Source: Streptomyces sp. NBC_00663
GTDB lineage: Bacteria; Actinomycetota; Actinomycetes; Streptomycetales; Streptomycetaceae
NCBI RefSeq assembly: GCF_036226885.1
Contig: NZ_CP109027.1
Span: 4,898,001-4,962,000, forward strand
Length of the DNA stretch: 64,000 nucleotides
Reading direction: 5' to 3'
Shown here: positions 34,700 to 43,803 of the stretch, one piece after another
How the letters are laid out: each line of letters starts with the position of its first letter
How positions within the stretch are numbered: the first letter of the stretch is position 1
Notes under the pieces: generated by a model
Told to the model about the DNA's origin: nothing
Database searches by the model: none
The model's input: only the letters and a program-made list of their open reading frames with translations
Position numbers and translations under genes: made by a program

Positions 34700-36297
34700 G
34701 CGGGCGACGACGGGAGCGTCCGCAGAAGAAGCGACTGGGCAAGCCGCGTACCCTGCGGGCGCGGCTCGTCGTCGCGTCGGTTGTGCTGATCGCCGTGGTG
34801 TGTGCGGTGATCGGGACCGTGACGACGTTGGCGTTGCGGTCGCATCTGTATGAGCAGTTGGGTACCAAGGTCGGAGAGGCCGCGATGCGGGCCTCCGGTA
34901 TGGGCGTTCCTCCCGGACAGCAGACCAAGGGCACGGGTAACAACGGCCCTGGGAGCACCCCGAGCACGCTCGCAGATCTGGTCAGCAAGGGGCCGCAGCA
35001 GAGCAGTATTGCCGCCACCGTCCAGAAGAGCGTCATCACTGATGCCAAGGTGGGCGAGGACGACAACTACAGCCGGACCGCTGTGGACCTGAGTGATGAT
35101 GCGATCGAGGCGCTCAACGAGGTCCCCCAGGACGAGAAGCTGCACACCGTGGACCTTCCCGGCCTCGGTGAATACCTCGTCAGGTACACCTCCGGTGACA
35201 AGGGCGACTACTACGTGGGCCTCCCCACCAAGGAAGTCGACAACACCCTCAACACCCTCATAGCCGTAGAAGCCAGCGTCACCGCCGCCGGTCTCATCGC
35301 CGCCGGTATCGCCGGTACCGTCATCGTCGGCGTGGCCACCCGCCCCCTCCGTCGTGTCGCCGCGACCGCGACCCGGGTCTCCGAACTCCCCCTCCACACC
35401 GGCGAGGTGAACCTCAGTGAGCGGGTGCCGGAGTCGGAGTGTGATCCGAACACCGAGGTCGGCAAGGTGGGCGTCGCGCTCAACCGGATGCTGGACCATG
35501 TCCACGCCGCCCTGCACTCGCGTCAGCAGAGCGAGATGCGGGTACGGCAGTTCGTCGCGGACGCCAGCCACGAACTGCGCACCCCCCTCGCCTCCATCCG
35601 CGGATACGCCGAGCTGACCAGACGCGGCAGGGAGCAGATCGGCCCCGACACCCGGCACGCACTCGGACGTATCGAGTCCGAGGCGGGCCGTATGACGTTG
35701 CTCGTCGAGGACCTTCTCCTCCTCGCGCGGCTCGACGCCGGCCGGCCGCTCCAGTTCGAGCAGACCGACCTCATCCCCCTCGTCGTGGACACCATCAGCG
35801 ACACCCGCGCCGCCGGCATGGAGCACAACTGGCGGCTCGATCTGCCCGATGAACCCGCGCTCGTCTCCGGCGACGCCGCACGCCTCCAGCAGGTGCTCAT
35901 CAACCTGCTCGGCAACGCCCGTAAGCACACGGAGCCAGGGACGACGATCACCGCCCGTATCCAGCGGCGTGGGCCCTGGATGTGTGTGGACGTCGAGGAC
36001 AACGGCCAGGGCATCCCGCCGGATCTGCTGCCGCATGTCTTCGAGCGGTTCGCGCGCGGGGACTCGTCGCGGTCCCGGGCCTCCGGGTCGACGGGGCTGG
36101 GGCTCGCCATCGTGCAGGCCGTGGCGACCGCGCACGGCGGTGCCGTGACCGTGGACAGCGCGCCGGGGCGGACCGTGTTCACGGTTCACCTGCCCGCGCT
36201 CGCGCCCGCGACGCCCCGCCCGGCGCCCGAAACGAATTGGCAATCGCACTCACAGGCACAGCACAGTGCCAGCACATGGGTGCAACAGGGCACTTGA
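34696..36297 (+). CDS. Sensor histidine kinase
   Basis: The 533-residue protein has membrane helix 1 (~25-50), an extracytoplasmic sensor (~52-190), helix 2 (~192-215), HAMP (~215-275), a HisKA domain with phospho-His292 (DASHELRTPLASIRGYAE) and a HATPase domain (N box LLGNARKH, G boxes VEDNGQGIP and GSTGLGLAIV). The sensor includes a Gly/Asn/Gln-rich stretch and acidic segments but no known fold. ATG overlaps the regulator stop (ATGA). It phosphorylates the partner regulator; the signal is unknown. Confidence 0.93.
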   Translation: MSGRRRERPQKKRLGKPRTLRARLVVASVVLIAVVCAVIGTVTTLALRSHLYEQLGTKVGEAAMRASGMGVPPGQQTKGTGNNGPGSTPSTLADLVSKGPQQSSIAATVQKSVITDAKVGEDDNYSRTAVDLSDDAIEALNEVPQDEKLHTVDLPGLGEYLVRYTSGDKGDYYVGLPTKEVDNTLNTLIAVEASVTAAGLIAAGIAGTVIVGVATRPLRRVAATATRVSELPLHTGEVNLSERVPESECDPNTEVGKVGVALNRMLDHVHAALHSRQQSEMRVRQFVADASHELRTPLASIRGYAELTRRGREQIGPDTRHALGRIESEAGRMTLLVEDLLLLARLDAGRPLQFEQTDLIPLVVDTISDTRAAGMEHNWRLDLPDEPALVSGDAARLQQVLINLLGNARKHTEPGTTITARIQRRGPWMCVDVEDNGQGIPPDLLPHVFERFARGDSSRSRASGSTGLGLAIVQAVATAHGGAVTVDSAPGRTVFTVHLPALAPATPRPAPETNWQSHSQAQHSASTWVQQGT

Positions 36298-36311
36298 CCA
36301 AAGTCGGTGTC

Positions 36312-37754
36312 ATGCGAACCGACTCTTCTCCCGGCAATCTGCCGGCGCGGGAGCACCTCCCGGCCACAGATGCCGGTACGCCTGTCCTGGACGTAGTGAT
36401 CCCCGTCTACAACGAGGAGAAGGACCTCCAGCCGTGTGTGCGCAGACTGCACGAGCACCTCACGCGCACCTTCCCGTACGCGTTCCGCATCACGATCGCG
36501 GACAACGCGTCGACGGACACCACCCCGCAGGTGTCCCAGCGGCTGGAGGCGGAGATCGCCGAGGTCCGGGCCTTCCGACTGGAGCAGAAGGGCCGCGGTC
36601 GCGCCCTGCGCACCGTGTGGTCCGCCTCGGACGCGCCGATCCTCGCCTACATGGACGTGGATCTGTCCACCGACCTCAACGCCCTGCTCCCGCTGGTGGC
36701 CCCGCTGATCTCGGGCCACTCCGACCTGGCGATCGGATCCCGGCTCGCCCGCTCCTCACGCGTGGTGCGTGGCCCCAAGCGGGAGTTCATCAGCCGCTCG
36801 TACAACCTCATCCTGCGCGGCTCGCTCCAAGCCCGCTTCTCGGACGCGCAGTGCGGCTTCAAGGCCATCCGGCGTGATGTGGCGCAGGTGCTGCTGCCGA
36901 TGGTCGAGGACACCGGCTGGTTCTTCGACACCGAGATGCTCGTCATCGCCGAGCGCGCGGGACTCCGGATCCATGAGGTCCCTGTCGACTGGGTCGACGA
37001 CCCGGACTCCACCGTCCACATCGTGAAGACCGCGACCGAGGACCTGAAGGGGGTGTGGCGGGTGGGCAAGGCGCTGGCCTCCGGCTCCCTCCCGCTGGAC
37101 CGGATCGCGCGTCCCTTCGGTGACGACCCGCGCGACCGCGAGATCAAGGACGTACCGAAGGGGCTGGCCCGCCAGCTCGTCGGGTTCTGTGTCGTCGGCG
37201 GACTGTCGACGCTCTTCTATCTGCTGCTCTACAGCGCCTTCCGGCAGTTCGGCGGCTCGCAGGTGGCCAACGCGCTCGCGCTGCTGGTCTCCGCCGTCGC
37301 CAACACGGCGGCCAACCGCCGGCTGACCTTCGGGGTGCGCGGCAGCGGTGGCGCCGTCCGCCACCAGGCGCAGGGCCTCGTCGTCTTCGGCATCGGCCTC
37401 GCCCTGACCAGCGGTTCGCTCGCCGCCCTCGACGCGGCCAGCAGCAACCCCGCGCACTCCACCGAACTGGCGGTCCTGATCGCCGCCAACCTCGCCGCGA
37501 CCGTGCTGCGCTTCCTGCTCTTCCGGGCCTGGGTGTTCCCCGACCGCCGCGAGTCGACGGTGGTCGCGAGCCACACCCCCGCCCCCACCGCACCACCGCT
37601 CCACCCGCCGCTGCCGGTGCGCGCGGGCGGCAACCACTTCTCGTACGACGACCAGTTCCGCGCCGGTGAAGCCGCGGACCGCACCTGGGGGGACGCCACC
37701 GTGCAGTTGCAGCCGGTGCGTCCGACCGACACCGACCCGAGGGACGCCCGATGA
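36312..37754 (+). CDS. GT2 glycosyltransferase fused to a GtrA membrane domain
   Basis: The 480-residue protein has an N-terminal GT2 domain (~25-270; VVIPVYNEEKDLQPCVRRLH, YMDVDLSTDLNALLPL with the DxD-type pair, DAQCGFKAIRRD) of the dolichyl-phosphate sugar synthase kind, and a C-terminal four-helix GtrA domain (~290-410). Such a protein should transfer a sugar to polyprenyl phosphate on the inside and flip it. The last ~65 residues are a Pro-rich cytoplasmic tail. It begins 14 bp after the kinase and overlaps the next gene. B. subtilis YkcC-YkcB is a comparable pair. Confidence 0.88.
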   Translation: MRTDSSPGNLPAREHLPATDAGTPVLDVVIPVYNEEKDLQPCVRRLHEHLTRTFPYAFRITIADNASTDTTPQVSQRLEAEIAEVRAFRLEQKGRGRALRTVWSASDAPILAYMDVDLSTDLNALLPLVAPLISGHSDLAIGSRLARSSRVVRGPKREFISRSYNLILRGSLQARFSDAQCGFKAIRRDVAQVLLPMVEDTGWFFDTEMLVIAERAGLRIHEVPVDWVDDPDSTVHIVKTATEDLKGVWRVGKALASGSLPLDRIARPFGDDPRDREIKDVPKGLARQLVGFCVVGGLSTLFYLLLYSAFRQFGGSQVANALALLVSAVANTAANRRLTFGVRGSGGAVRHQAQGLVVFGIGLALTSGSLAALDAASSNPAHSTELAVLIAANLAATVLRFLLFRAWVFPDRRESTVVASHTPAPTAPPLHPPLPVRAGGNHFSYDDQFRAGEAADRTWGDATVQLQPVRPTDTDPRDAR

Positions 37755-39910
37755 CCATCACCAGTACGGCCGTTCAGGAGCCCTCGGCTCCCGCGGCCCC
37801 ACCCGCCCCCGAGGCCGGTGAGCCCAAGCAGCCGTTCGTCAGGAGACTGTGGCGCGGCCGCCCCGAGGACCCCCGCTGGGCCCGCCCCGCCTTCTGGGGC
37901 CTGCTCCTGGCCACCGCGGTGCTCTACTTCTACAACCTGAGCTCCTCCGGCTACGCCAACTCCTTCTACTCCGCGGCCGTCCAGGCCGGCAGCCAGTCCT
38001 GGAAGGCGTTCTTCTTCGGCTCGCTCGACGCGTCCAACGCGATCACCGTCGACAAGCCCCCGGCCTCCCTGTGGCCGATGGCCCTGTCGGTGCGGATCTT
38101 CGGCCTCAGCTCCTGGGCGATCCTGATGCCCGAGGTCCTCATGGGCATCGGCTCGGTCGCCGTCGTCCACGCCTCCGTGCGCCGCCGCTTCAGCCCTGCG
38201 GCCGGTCTGATCGCGGGCGCCTCGCTCGCGCTCACCCCCGTCGCGGCGCTGATGTTCCGGTTCAACAACCCGGACGCGATGCTGGCCCTGCTGATGGCCG
38301 TGGCCTGCTACTTCGTGGTCCGGGCCGTGGAGGACGGCCGCACGAAGTGGCTGGTGTGGGCCGGTGTGGCGATCGGCTTCGCCTTCCTCGCCAAGACGCT
38401 CCAGGCCTTCCTGATCCTGCCGCCGCTCGCGATCGTGTACGCGGTCTGCGCGCCGGTGTCACTGAAGAAGCGAGCCGGTCAACTGGCTGCCGCGACGGGC
38501 GCGTTGATCCTCTCCGGCGGCTGGTGGGTCGCGATCGTCGAACTGTGGCCGGCCTCCTCCCGCCCCTACATCGGCGGCTCCCAGAACAACTCCTTCCTTG
38601 AACTGACCTTCGGCTACAACGGACTCGGCCGTCTCAACGGCGAGGAGACCGGCAGTGTCGGCGGCGGTGGCGGCAACAGCGGCGGCCAGTGGGGCGAGAC
38701 CGGCTGGGACCGGATGTTCAACTCCGAGATCGGCGGCCAGATCTCCTGGCTGCTCCCGGCGGCCCTGATCCTGCTGGCCGCGGGCCTGTGGGCGACCCGC
38801 AAGGCCCGCAGGACGTCCGTCACCCGCGCTTCGTTCCTGGTCTGGGGCGGCTCGCTGGTCATCACCATGGTCGTCTTCAGCTACATGGCGGGCATCTTCC
38901 ACCAGTACTACACGGTGGCCCTCGCCCCCTACATGGCGGCCGTGATCGGCATGGGCGCCGGGCTCCTGTGGGAGAAGCGCACCGAGATGTGGGCGTCGAT
39001 CACGCTCGCGGCGGCGGTGGTGGCGAGCGCCGCCTGGGGGTACGTCCTCCTCAACCGCACCTCCGATTACCTGCCCTGGCTGAAGTGGCTGGTCCTCGTC
39101 GGCGGTCTGGTCGCCGCGCTCGGCCTGATCTTCGCGGGCCGGATCAACCGCCAACTCGCCCTCGCGGCGGCGTCCTTGGGCCTGGCGGCCTCCCTCGCCG
39201 GTCCGACCGCGTACACCATCAGCACCCTTCAGGAGGGCCACACCGGCTCCATCGTGACGGCCGGTCCGGCCGGCGCGAGCATGATGGGCGGCGGTGGCGG
39301 CCGGGGCGGTGGCCCCGGTGGCGGCGGTGGCGGTTTCCCGGGCGGCGGCCAGAACCAGCAGAACGGCAACGGCAGCACCCAGAACCAACAGGGCGGCGGC
39401 ACCGGCTTCCCCGGCGGCGGCATGCCCGGCCAGAACGGCAACAGCAACAGCAACTCCCAGAGCCAGCAGGGCAACGGCTTCCCGGGTGGCGGTCAGACGG
39501 GCGAAGGCGGCGGTATGGGCGGCGGCGGTGGCGTCGGCGGTCTGCTGAACGGCGCGACCGTCTCCGACGAGGCCAAGAAGCTGCTGGAGACGGACTCCGG
39601 CGACTACACCTGGGTCGCGGCGGCCATCGGCGCCCAGAACGCGGCGAGCTACCAGCTCTCCACCGGCGACCCGGTGATGGCGATCGGCGGCTTCAACGGC
39701 ACCGACCCGTCCCCGACGCTGGCCCAGTTCAAGCAGTACGTCGAGGACGGCAAGATCCACTACTTCATCTCGTCCGGCTCCGGCGGCGGCATGGGCGGCA
39801 GCAGCAGCGGCACGTCCTCGCAGATCACCTCCTGGGTCGAGGCCAACTTCAAGAAGGTGACGGTGGGTTCGTCCACCTTCTACGACCTGACGCAGAAGGC
39901 GAGCAGCTGA
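37751..39910 (+). CDS. GT39/ArnT-like polyprenyl-phosphate glycosyltransferase
   Basis: The 719-residue multi-spanning protein of the PMT/ArnT superfamily has ~11-13 helices between ~45 and ~510, with DASNAITVDKPPASLWPMAL in the first outer loop, where these enzymes carry the catalytic acidic residue. A Gly/Asn/Gln low-complexity stretch (~515-600) leads to a C-terminal extracytoplasmic domain (~605-719; DEAKKLLETDSGDYTWVAAA, PSPTLAQFKQYVEDGKIHYF). It likely transfers the sugar from the lipid carrier made by the preceding GT2-GtrA to a surface acceptor. ATGA overlap. Confidence 0.88.
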   Translation: MTITSTAVQEPSAPAAPPAPEAGEPKQPFVRRLWRGRPEDPRWARPAFWGLLLATAVLYFYNLSSSGYANSFYSAAVQAGSQSWKAFFFGSLDASNAITVDKPPASLWPMALSVRIFGLSSWAILMPEVLMGIGSVAVVHASVRRRFSPAAGLIAGASLALTPVAALMFRFNNPDAMLALLMAVACYFVVRAVEDGRTKWLVWAGVAIGFAFLAKTLQAFLILPPLAIVYAVCAPVSLKKRAGQLAAATGALILSGGWWVAIVELWPASSRPYIGGSQNNSFLELTFGYNGLGRLNGEETGSVGGGGGNSGGQWGETGWDRMFNSEIGGQISWLLPAALILLAAGLWATRKARRTSVTRASFLVWGGSLVITMVVFSYMAGIFHQYYTVALAPYMAAVIGMGAGLLWEKRTEMWASITLAAAVVASAAWGYVLLNRTSDYLPWLKWLVLVGGLVAALGLIFAGRINRQLALAAASLGLAASLAGPTAYTISTLQEGHTGSIVTAGPAGASMMGGGGGRGGGPGGGGGGFPGGGQNQQNGNGSTQNQQGGGTGFPGGGMPGQNGNSNSNSQSQQGNGFPGGGQTGEGGGMGGGGGVGGLLNGATVSDEAKKLLETDSGDYTWVAAAIGAQNAASYQLSTGDPVMAIGGFNGTDPSPTLAQFKQYVEDGKIHYFISSGSGGGMGGSSSGTSSQITSWVEANFKKVTVGSSTFYDLTQKASS

Positions 39911-39923
39911 CGTAAGGAACGAG

Positions 39924-39956
39924 AGAGGGCGGCGACCGTGGAGGTCGCCGCCCTCT
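39924..39956 (+). terminator. Operon terminator
   Basis: AGAGGGCGGCGACC (39924-39937) pairs perfectly with GGTCGCCGCCCTCT (39943-39956) around GTGGA, 14 bp past the glycosyltransferase stop. It closes the regulator-kinase-glycosyltransferase unit. Confidence 0.85.
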
Positions 39957-40013
39957 TCGTCGTACGACAGGAGGGCGACGGAAGGGCGACTGAAGGGCGA
40001 CGGAAAATCGCGT

Positions 40014-40047
40014 TGTACGCCGTATAGGGACTGTTCTACGGTGTACA
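40014..40047 (+). promoter_or_regulatory. Operator-promoter of the DHA2 exporter gene
   Basis: TGTACGCCGTA (40014-40024) and TACGGTGTACA (40037-40047) are inverted with one mismatch and a 12-bp centre. They overlay TTGTAC (40013-40018) and TACGGT (40037-40042), an 18-bp spaced promoter that would start at the ATG (40050), giving a leaderless mRNA. A repressor here would occlude it; the TetR gene downstream is the natural candidate. Confidence 0.6.
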
Positions 40048-40049
40048 GC

Positions 40050-41534
40050 ATGTCCGCCCCCACATCAGTCACCGTCTCCCAAGGCCACCCCCAGCGCTGG
40101 CTCATCCTCGGTGTCATCTGTCTCGCCCAGCTCACCGTGGTCCTCGACAACACCGTGCTGAACGTCGCGATCCCCTCGCTCACCCGTGAGTTGGGCGCGG
40201 CGACCTCGGACATCCAGTGGATGATCAACGCGTACTCGCTCGTGCAGTCCGGGCTGCTGCTCACCGCGGGCAGCGCCGCCGACCGCTACGGCCGCAAAAA
40301 GATGCTGATCGCCGGTCTGAGCCTGTTCGGGATCGGCTCGCTGGTCGCCGGACTGGCCGACAGCACGGGCCAGTTGATCGCCGCGCGCGCCGGGATGGGC
40401 GTCGGCGGGGCGCTGTTGCTGACGACGACACTCGCCGTCGTGATGCAGATCTTCACGCCCGAGGAGCACGCGAAGGCGATCGGCATCTGGGCCGCGGTCA
40501 ACGCGCTCGGCTTCGCCTGCGGCCCGCTGCTGGGCGGGTTCATGCTGGACCACTTCTGGTGGGGCGCGATCTTCCTGGTCAACCTGCCGGTCGCGGCGGT
40601 GGGGCTGGTGGCGGCCGTGACGCTCGTCCCCGAGTCGAAGAACCCGCGCGGGGACCGTCCCGACCTGCTGGGCGCGTTGCTGTCGACGATCGGTATGGCG
40701 TCCCTCGTCTTCGCGATCATCTCCGGTCCCGAGCACGGCTGGACGTCGGGGCGGGTGCTGCTGACGGCGGCCGTCGCGGTGGGTGTGCTGGGCGGGTTCG
40801 CGTACTGGGAGAGCCGGATCGAACACCCCATGCTCGACCCGCACTTCTTCCGCGACCGCCGCTTCACGGGCGCCATCGCGGGCGCCGTGCTCATCACCTT
40901 CGGCATGGGCGGCTCGCTCTTCCTGCTCACCCAGCACATGCAGTTCGTCCTCGGCTACGGCCCCCTGGAGGCGGGCCTGCGCACCGCGCCGCTCGCCCTG
41001 TCGATCGTCGTCCTCAACTTCTCGGGGGTGGCGGCGAAGTGGGCGAAGCGGCTGGGCAACCCGGCCGCCATCGGACTCGGCATGGCGTTGATGGCGGGCG
41101 GACTGGTGTCCATCGCCACGGTGGCCTCTGGCGGTTATGCCGGGACCCTGGTGGGGTTGCTGCTCATCGGGGCGGGGGCGGCGGTCGCCAACCCGGCCAT
41201 GGCGCACGCGATCATGAGCTCGATACCGCCGGAGAAGGCCGGGATCGGGGCCGGGATCAACGGGACCGTGGCGGAGTTCGGGCAGGGGCTGGGGGTGGCG
41301 GTGCTGGGGGCTGTGTTGAGTTCGCGGTTCGCCGCGCTGGTTTCTGTGGCGGCGTCCTCGTTGCCGGCGGCGTTGGCCGAGGCGGGGTCGGCTGGGGAGA
41401 GGGCGCGTATTACGGAGGCGTTCTCTTCTGGGCTGGAGAGCAGTTTGCTGGTGGGGGCGGTTGCGGTGTTGGCCGGAGGGTTGGTTGCCGCTGCGCTGTT
41501 GCGGCGGGCTGAGCGGGGTGAGGGCGCCTGGTAG
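40050..41534 (+). CDS. DHA2-family (EmrB/QacA-type) MFS drug exporter
   Basis: The 494-residue protein has 14 hydrophobic segments. Motif A is GSAADRYGRKKM after helix 2, motif C is the GFACGPLLGGF stretch in helix 5, and the start LTVVLDNTVLNVAIPSLTRE carries the DHA2 motif LDxTVxNVAlP. It exports toxic compounds in exchange for protons. ATG 40050 lies at the predicted transcription start (leaderless); the GTG nine bases earlier sits inside the operator. A TetR regulator gene follows after a hairpin and the dispersed repeat. Confidence 0.92.
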   Translation: MSAPTSVTVSQGHPQRWLILGVICLAQLTVVLDNTVLNVAIPSLTRELGAATSDIQWMINAYSLVQSGLLLTAGSAADRYGRKKMLIAGLSLFGIGSLVAGLADSTGQLIAARAGMGVGGALLLTTTLAVVMQIFTPEEHAKAIGIWAAVNALGFACGPLLGGFMLDHFWWGAIFLVNLPVAAVGLVAAVTLVPESKNPRGDRPDLLGALLSTIGMASLVFAIISGPEHGWTSGRVLLTAAVAVGVLGGFAYWESRIEHPMLDPHFFRDRRFTGAIAGAVLITFGMGGSLFLLTQHMQFVLGYGPLEAGLRTAPLALSIVVLNFSGVAAKWAKRLGNPAAIGLGMALMAGGLVSIATVASGGYAGTLVGLLLIGAGAAVANPAMAHAIMSSIPPEKAGIGAGINGTVAEFGQGLGVAVLGAVLSSRFAALVSVAASSLPAALAEAGSAGERARITEAFSSGLESSLLVGAVAVLAGGLVAAALLRRAERGEGAW

Positions 41535-41574
41535 CTCGGGGGTCCTGTGTGGGGGCGGCTGCCGGTCTGTTGTG

Positions 41575-41612
41575 GTTGATCGCGCAGTTCCCCGCGCCCC
41601 CAAGGGGGGCGC
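41575..41612 (+). terminator. Terminator with dispersed repeat copy 2
   Basis: GCGCCCCC (41594-41601) and GGGGGGCGC (41604-41612) form a GC stem just past the exporter gene. The left part (41575-41600) is the inverted copy of the element at 4536-4560. Confidence 0.6.
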
Positions 41613-41651
41613 TTAAGGTGATCGGTGTTTGTACAGCTAGGAAGGTGCGCC

Positions 41652-42416
41652 ATGGTGGAGGCTGGGCAGCGGGCTGCGCGTACCAGTGTGTGGCTGGAGG
41701 GCGGTAAGGCGCGGCGGGGTGGGCAGCCCACCGGGCTCGATCGTGAGCGGATCACCGACGCCACCGTCCGGCTTCTCGACCGGGAAGGGCTGGCCAAGTT
41801 CTCCATGCGGCGGCTCGCCGGTGAGCTGAACGTCACCGCGATGTCCGTCTACTGGTACGTCGACACCAAGGACGACCTCCTCGAACTCGCCCTCGACGCC
41901 ATCTACGGCGAGCTCGACCTCCCCGACCCGGAGGCGGACGGCGAGGACTGGCGGGACCAACTCCGGGCACTGGCCCGGGGTTACCGTGCCCTGCTGGTCC
42001 GGCACCCGTGGATCTCCCCGCTGGTCGGCACCTTTCTCAACATCGGCCCGAACAGCCTGGCCTTCTCCCGGGTCATCCACGGTGTGATCCGCCGCACCGG
42101 GCTGCCTGCGTACGGGGTGGCGGCGGCCATCTCCTCGGTCTTCCAGTTCGTGTACGGCTTCGGCACGATCGAGGGGCAGTTCAACGCCCGTTCCGCCCAG
42201 GTCGGCATGACCCCGGACGAGTACTTCCGTGACGCGATGAGCGCGGTGAGCCAGGCCCCGCAGACCGCCGACCTCGTCAAGGAAGCCGAGGACATCATGG
42301 CGGCGCGGGGCGGCGACACGGTCGAGGAGATGTGGGAGCGGGACTTCGACTTCGCCCTCGATCTGCTGATCGCGGGGATCGAGGCGATGGTGCAGAGGGC
42401 TGAGCGGAACGGCTAG
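41652..42416 (+). CDS. TetR-family regulator with TetR_C domain
   Basis: The 254-residue protein has its HTH at ~35-80 (ITDATVRLLDREGLAKFSMR, RLAGELNVTAMSVYWYVDTK) and a ligand-binding TetR-class C-terminal domain. The HTH with VYWYVDTKDDLL is typical of regulators of DHA2 exporters. The ATG has GGAAGG 7 bp upstream. A TTTGTACAGC half-site lies ~20 bp before the start, resembling one arm of the exporter operator, so it may also autoregulate. It overlaps the convergent PPOX gene by 4 bp. Confidence 0.9.
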   Translation: MVEAGQRAARTSVWLEGGKARRGGQPTGLDRERITDATVRLLDREGLAKFSMRRLAGELNVTAMSVYWYVDTKDDLLELALDAIYGELDLPDPEADGEDWRDQLRALARGYRALLVRHPWISPLVGTFLNIGPNSLAFSRVIHGVIRRTGLPAYGVAAAISSVFQFVYGFGTIEGQFNARSAQVGMTPDEYFRDAMSAVSQAPQTADLVKEAEDIMAARGGDTVEEMWERDFDFALDLLIAGIEAMVQRAERNG

Positions 42417-42886
42417 GCGTCCGGCGAAGCCAGCCGTGCCGGGAAACCGCCCGTCGCCACCGGCCCCCACTTCTCCGGTGTGATCCGGATGATCGACTTG
42501 CCCTGCTTGACCATGGCCGCCCGGTACTCGTCCCAGTCGGGGTGCTCCCCGGAGATGTTCCGGAAGTACTCCACGAGCGGTTCGACGGAGTCGGGCGAGT
42601 CGATGACCTCGGCCGTTCCGTCGATCTGGACCCACGGTCCGTTCCAGTCGTCGCTCAGCACGACGACGCTCACCCGCTCGTCCCGCTTGGCGTTGCGCGT
42701 CTTGGCCCGGTCCGGGTAGGTGGACACCACGATCCGCCCGGAGTCGTCGACCCCGCAGGTCAGCGGTGAGGCCTGCGGGCTGCCGTCGGCCCGGCGGGTC
42801 AGCAGGAGGGCGCGGTGCCGGGGGCGTACGAAGTCCAGCAACTCGTCGAGGGAGACACGGGTGTTGGTCGCGATGTTCGGTGCCAT
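42413..42886 (-). CDS. PPOX-class (FMN/F420-dependent) oxidoreductase
   Basis: The 157-residue split-barrel protein has FVRPRHRALLLTRRADGSPQ (flavin-binding start), VVSTYPDRAKTRNAKRDERV and WVQIDGTAEVID, the PPOX F420-type signature. No catalytic partner can be named. It starts 9 bp after the YceI gene and is the last gene of the MarR-exporter-YceI operon. Its stop overlaps the TetR gene's 3' end. It could reduce an exported or detoxified quinone-like compound. Confidence 0.82.
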   Translation of the reverse strand: MAPNIATNTRVSLDELLDFVRPRHRALLLTRRADGSPQASPLTCGVDDSGRIVVSTYPDRAKTRNAKRDERVSVVVLSDDWNGPWVQIDGTAEVIDSPDSVEPLVEYFRNISGEHPDWDEYRAAMVKQGKSIIRITPEKWGPVATGGFPARLASPDA

Positions 42887-42895
42887 GGCCCCACC

Positions 42896-43720
42896 CTAGG
42901 CCTGCGGAGGCAGCGACTCCCCTTGCACGGCCTGAATGTCGAGCTCCACCTTCAGCGTCGTGCCGATCGCCGCGATGCCCGCCTGCACGACCTGGTTGTA
43001 GTTCATGGCGAAGTCCTCGCGTCGCAGCTCGGTCGTCGCCCGGAACGCCGCCCGGGTCCCGCCCCAGGGGTCGGCGCCGGTGCCGAGGTAGGCGAGGTCC
43101 AGGTCGACGGGGCGTACGACCCCGTGCATGCCCAGTTCGCCGTGGACCGTCCAGCGGTCGGCCCCCGCGAGCGAGATGCCCGTCGACCGGTAGGTGATCT
43201 CGGGGTGCACCTCGACGTCCAGGAAGTCCGCCGACTTGAGGTGGCCGTCGCGCATCGCGTTGCCGGTGTCGATGGACGCGGCCCGGATCACCGCCTCCAC
43301 CCGGGACTTGGTGACGTCGTCCGGTGCGATCTCGATGGTGGCGGCGAACTCCGTGAAGCGGCCGTGGACGCTGGAGATGCCCAGGTGCTGGGCGACCGCG
43401 CCGACGCTGGAGTGCGCGGGGTCGACGGTCCAGGGTCCCGGCGGCGGGAGTTCGGTGCCGCCCTGCCGGGCCAGGGTGACCGTGCCGACCTCGGCCCGGC
43501 CGCTCGCGGTGACGATCGCGCTCGACGCCGCGGGCGCGTAGCCGACGGCGGTGACGATGACGGTGTACGCGCCGGGCGCCAGCGGCTCGGGGTCGCGGAC
43601 CGCGCCCTCGTCGTCGGCCTCGGCCCGCAGCACCTGCGTGCCGGTCATGTCCGTCACCGTGACGACCGCGTGCGACACGGCCCATCCGTCCCGGGTGCGG
43701 ATCCTCGCGGTCAGTCCCAT
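42896..43720 (-). CDS. YceI-family protein with N-terminal carboxypeptidase-regulatory-like domain
   Basis: The 274-residue protein has two parts. Residues ~1-88 form a transthyretin-like domain of the CarboxypepD_reg kind (GLTARIRTRDGWAVSHAVVT, LAPGAYTVIVTAVGYAPAAS). Residues ~95-270 form a YceI lipocalin-like barrel (WTVDPAHSSVGAVAQHLGIS, VHGRFTEFAATIEIAPDD, GELGMHGVVRPVDLDLAYLG). YceI proteins bind polyprenoids or other lipids. No signal peptide, so cytoplasmic. ATG 43718-43720 has GAGGAGAG upstream. The same N-terminal domain is tripled on the exporter of this operon. Confidence 0.85.
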   Translation of the reverse strand: MGLTARIRTRDGWAVSHAVVTVTDMTGTQVLRAEADDEGAVRDPEPLAPGAYTVIVTAVGYAPAASSAIVTASGRAEVGTVTLARQGGTELPPPGPWTVDPAHSSVGAVAQHLGISSVHGRFTEFAATIEIAPDDVTKSRVEAVIRAASIDTGNAMRDGHLKSADFLDVEVHPEITYRSTGISLAGADRWTVHGELGMHGVVRPVDLDLAYLGTGADPWGGTRAAFRATTELRREDFAMNYNQVVQAGIAAIGTTLKVELDIQAVQGESLPPQA

Positions 43721-43803
43721 CTCAGCTCTCTCCTCACACAGGTCCGGCCCGCGGAACGCGCCTCCGCTCGAAACGCGCTCCACGGGCCGGGGTATTCAGT
43801 GAC

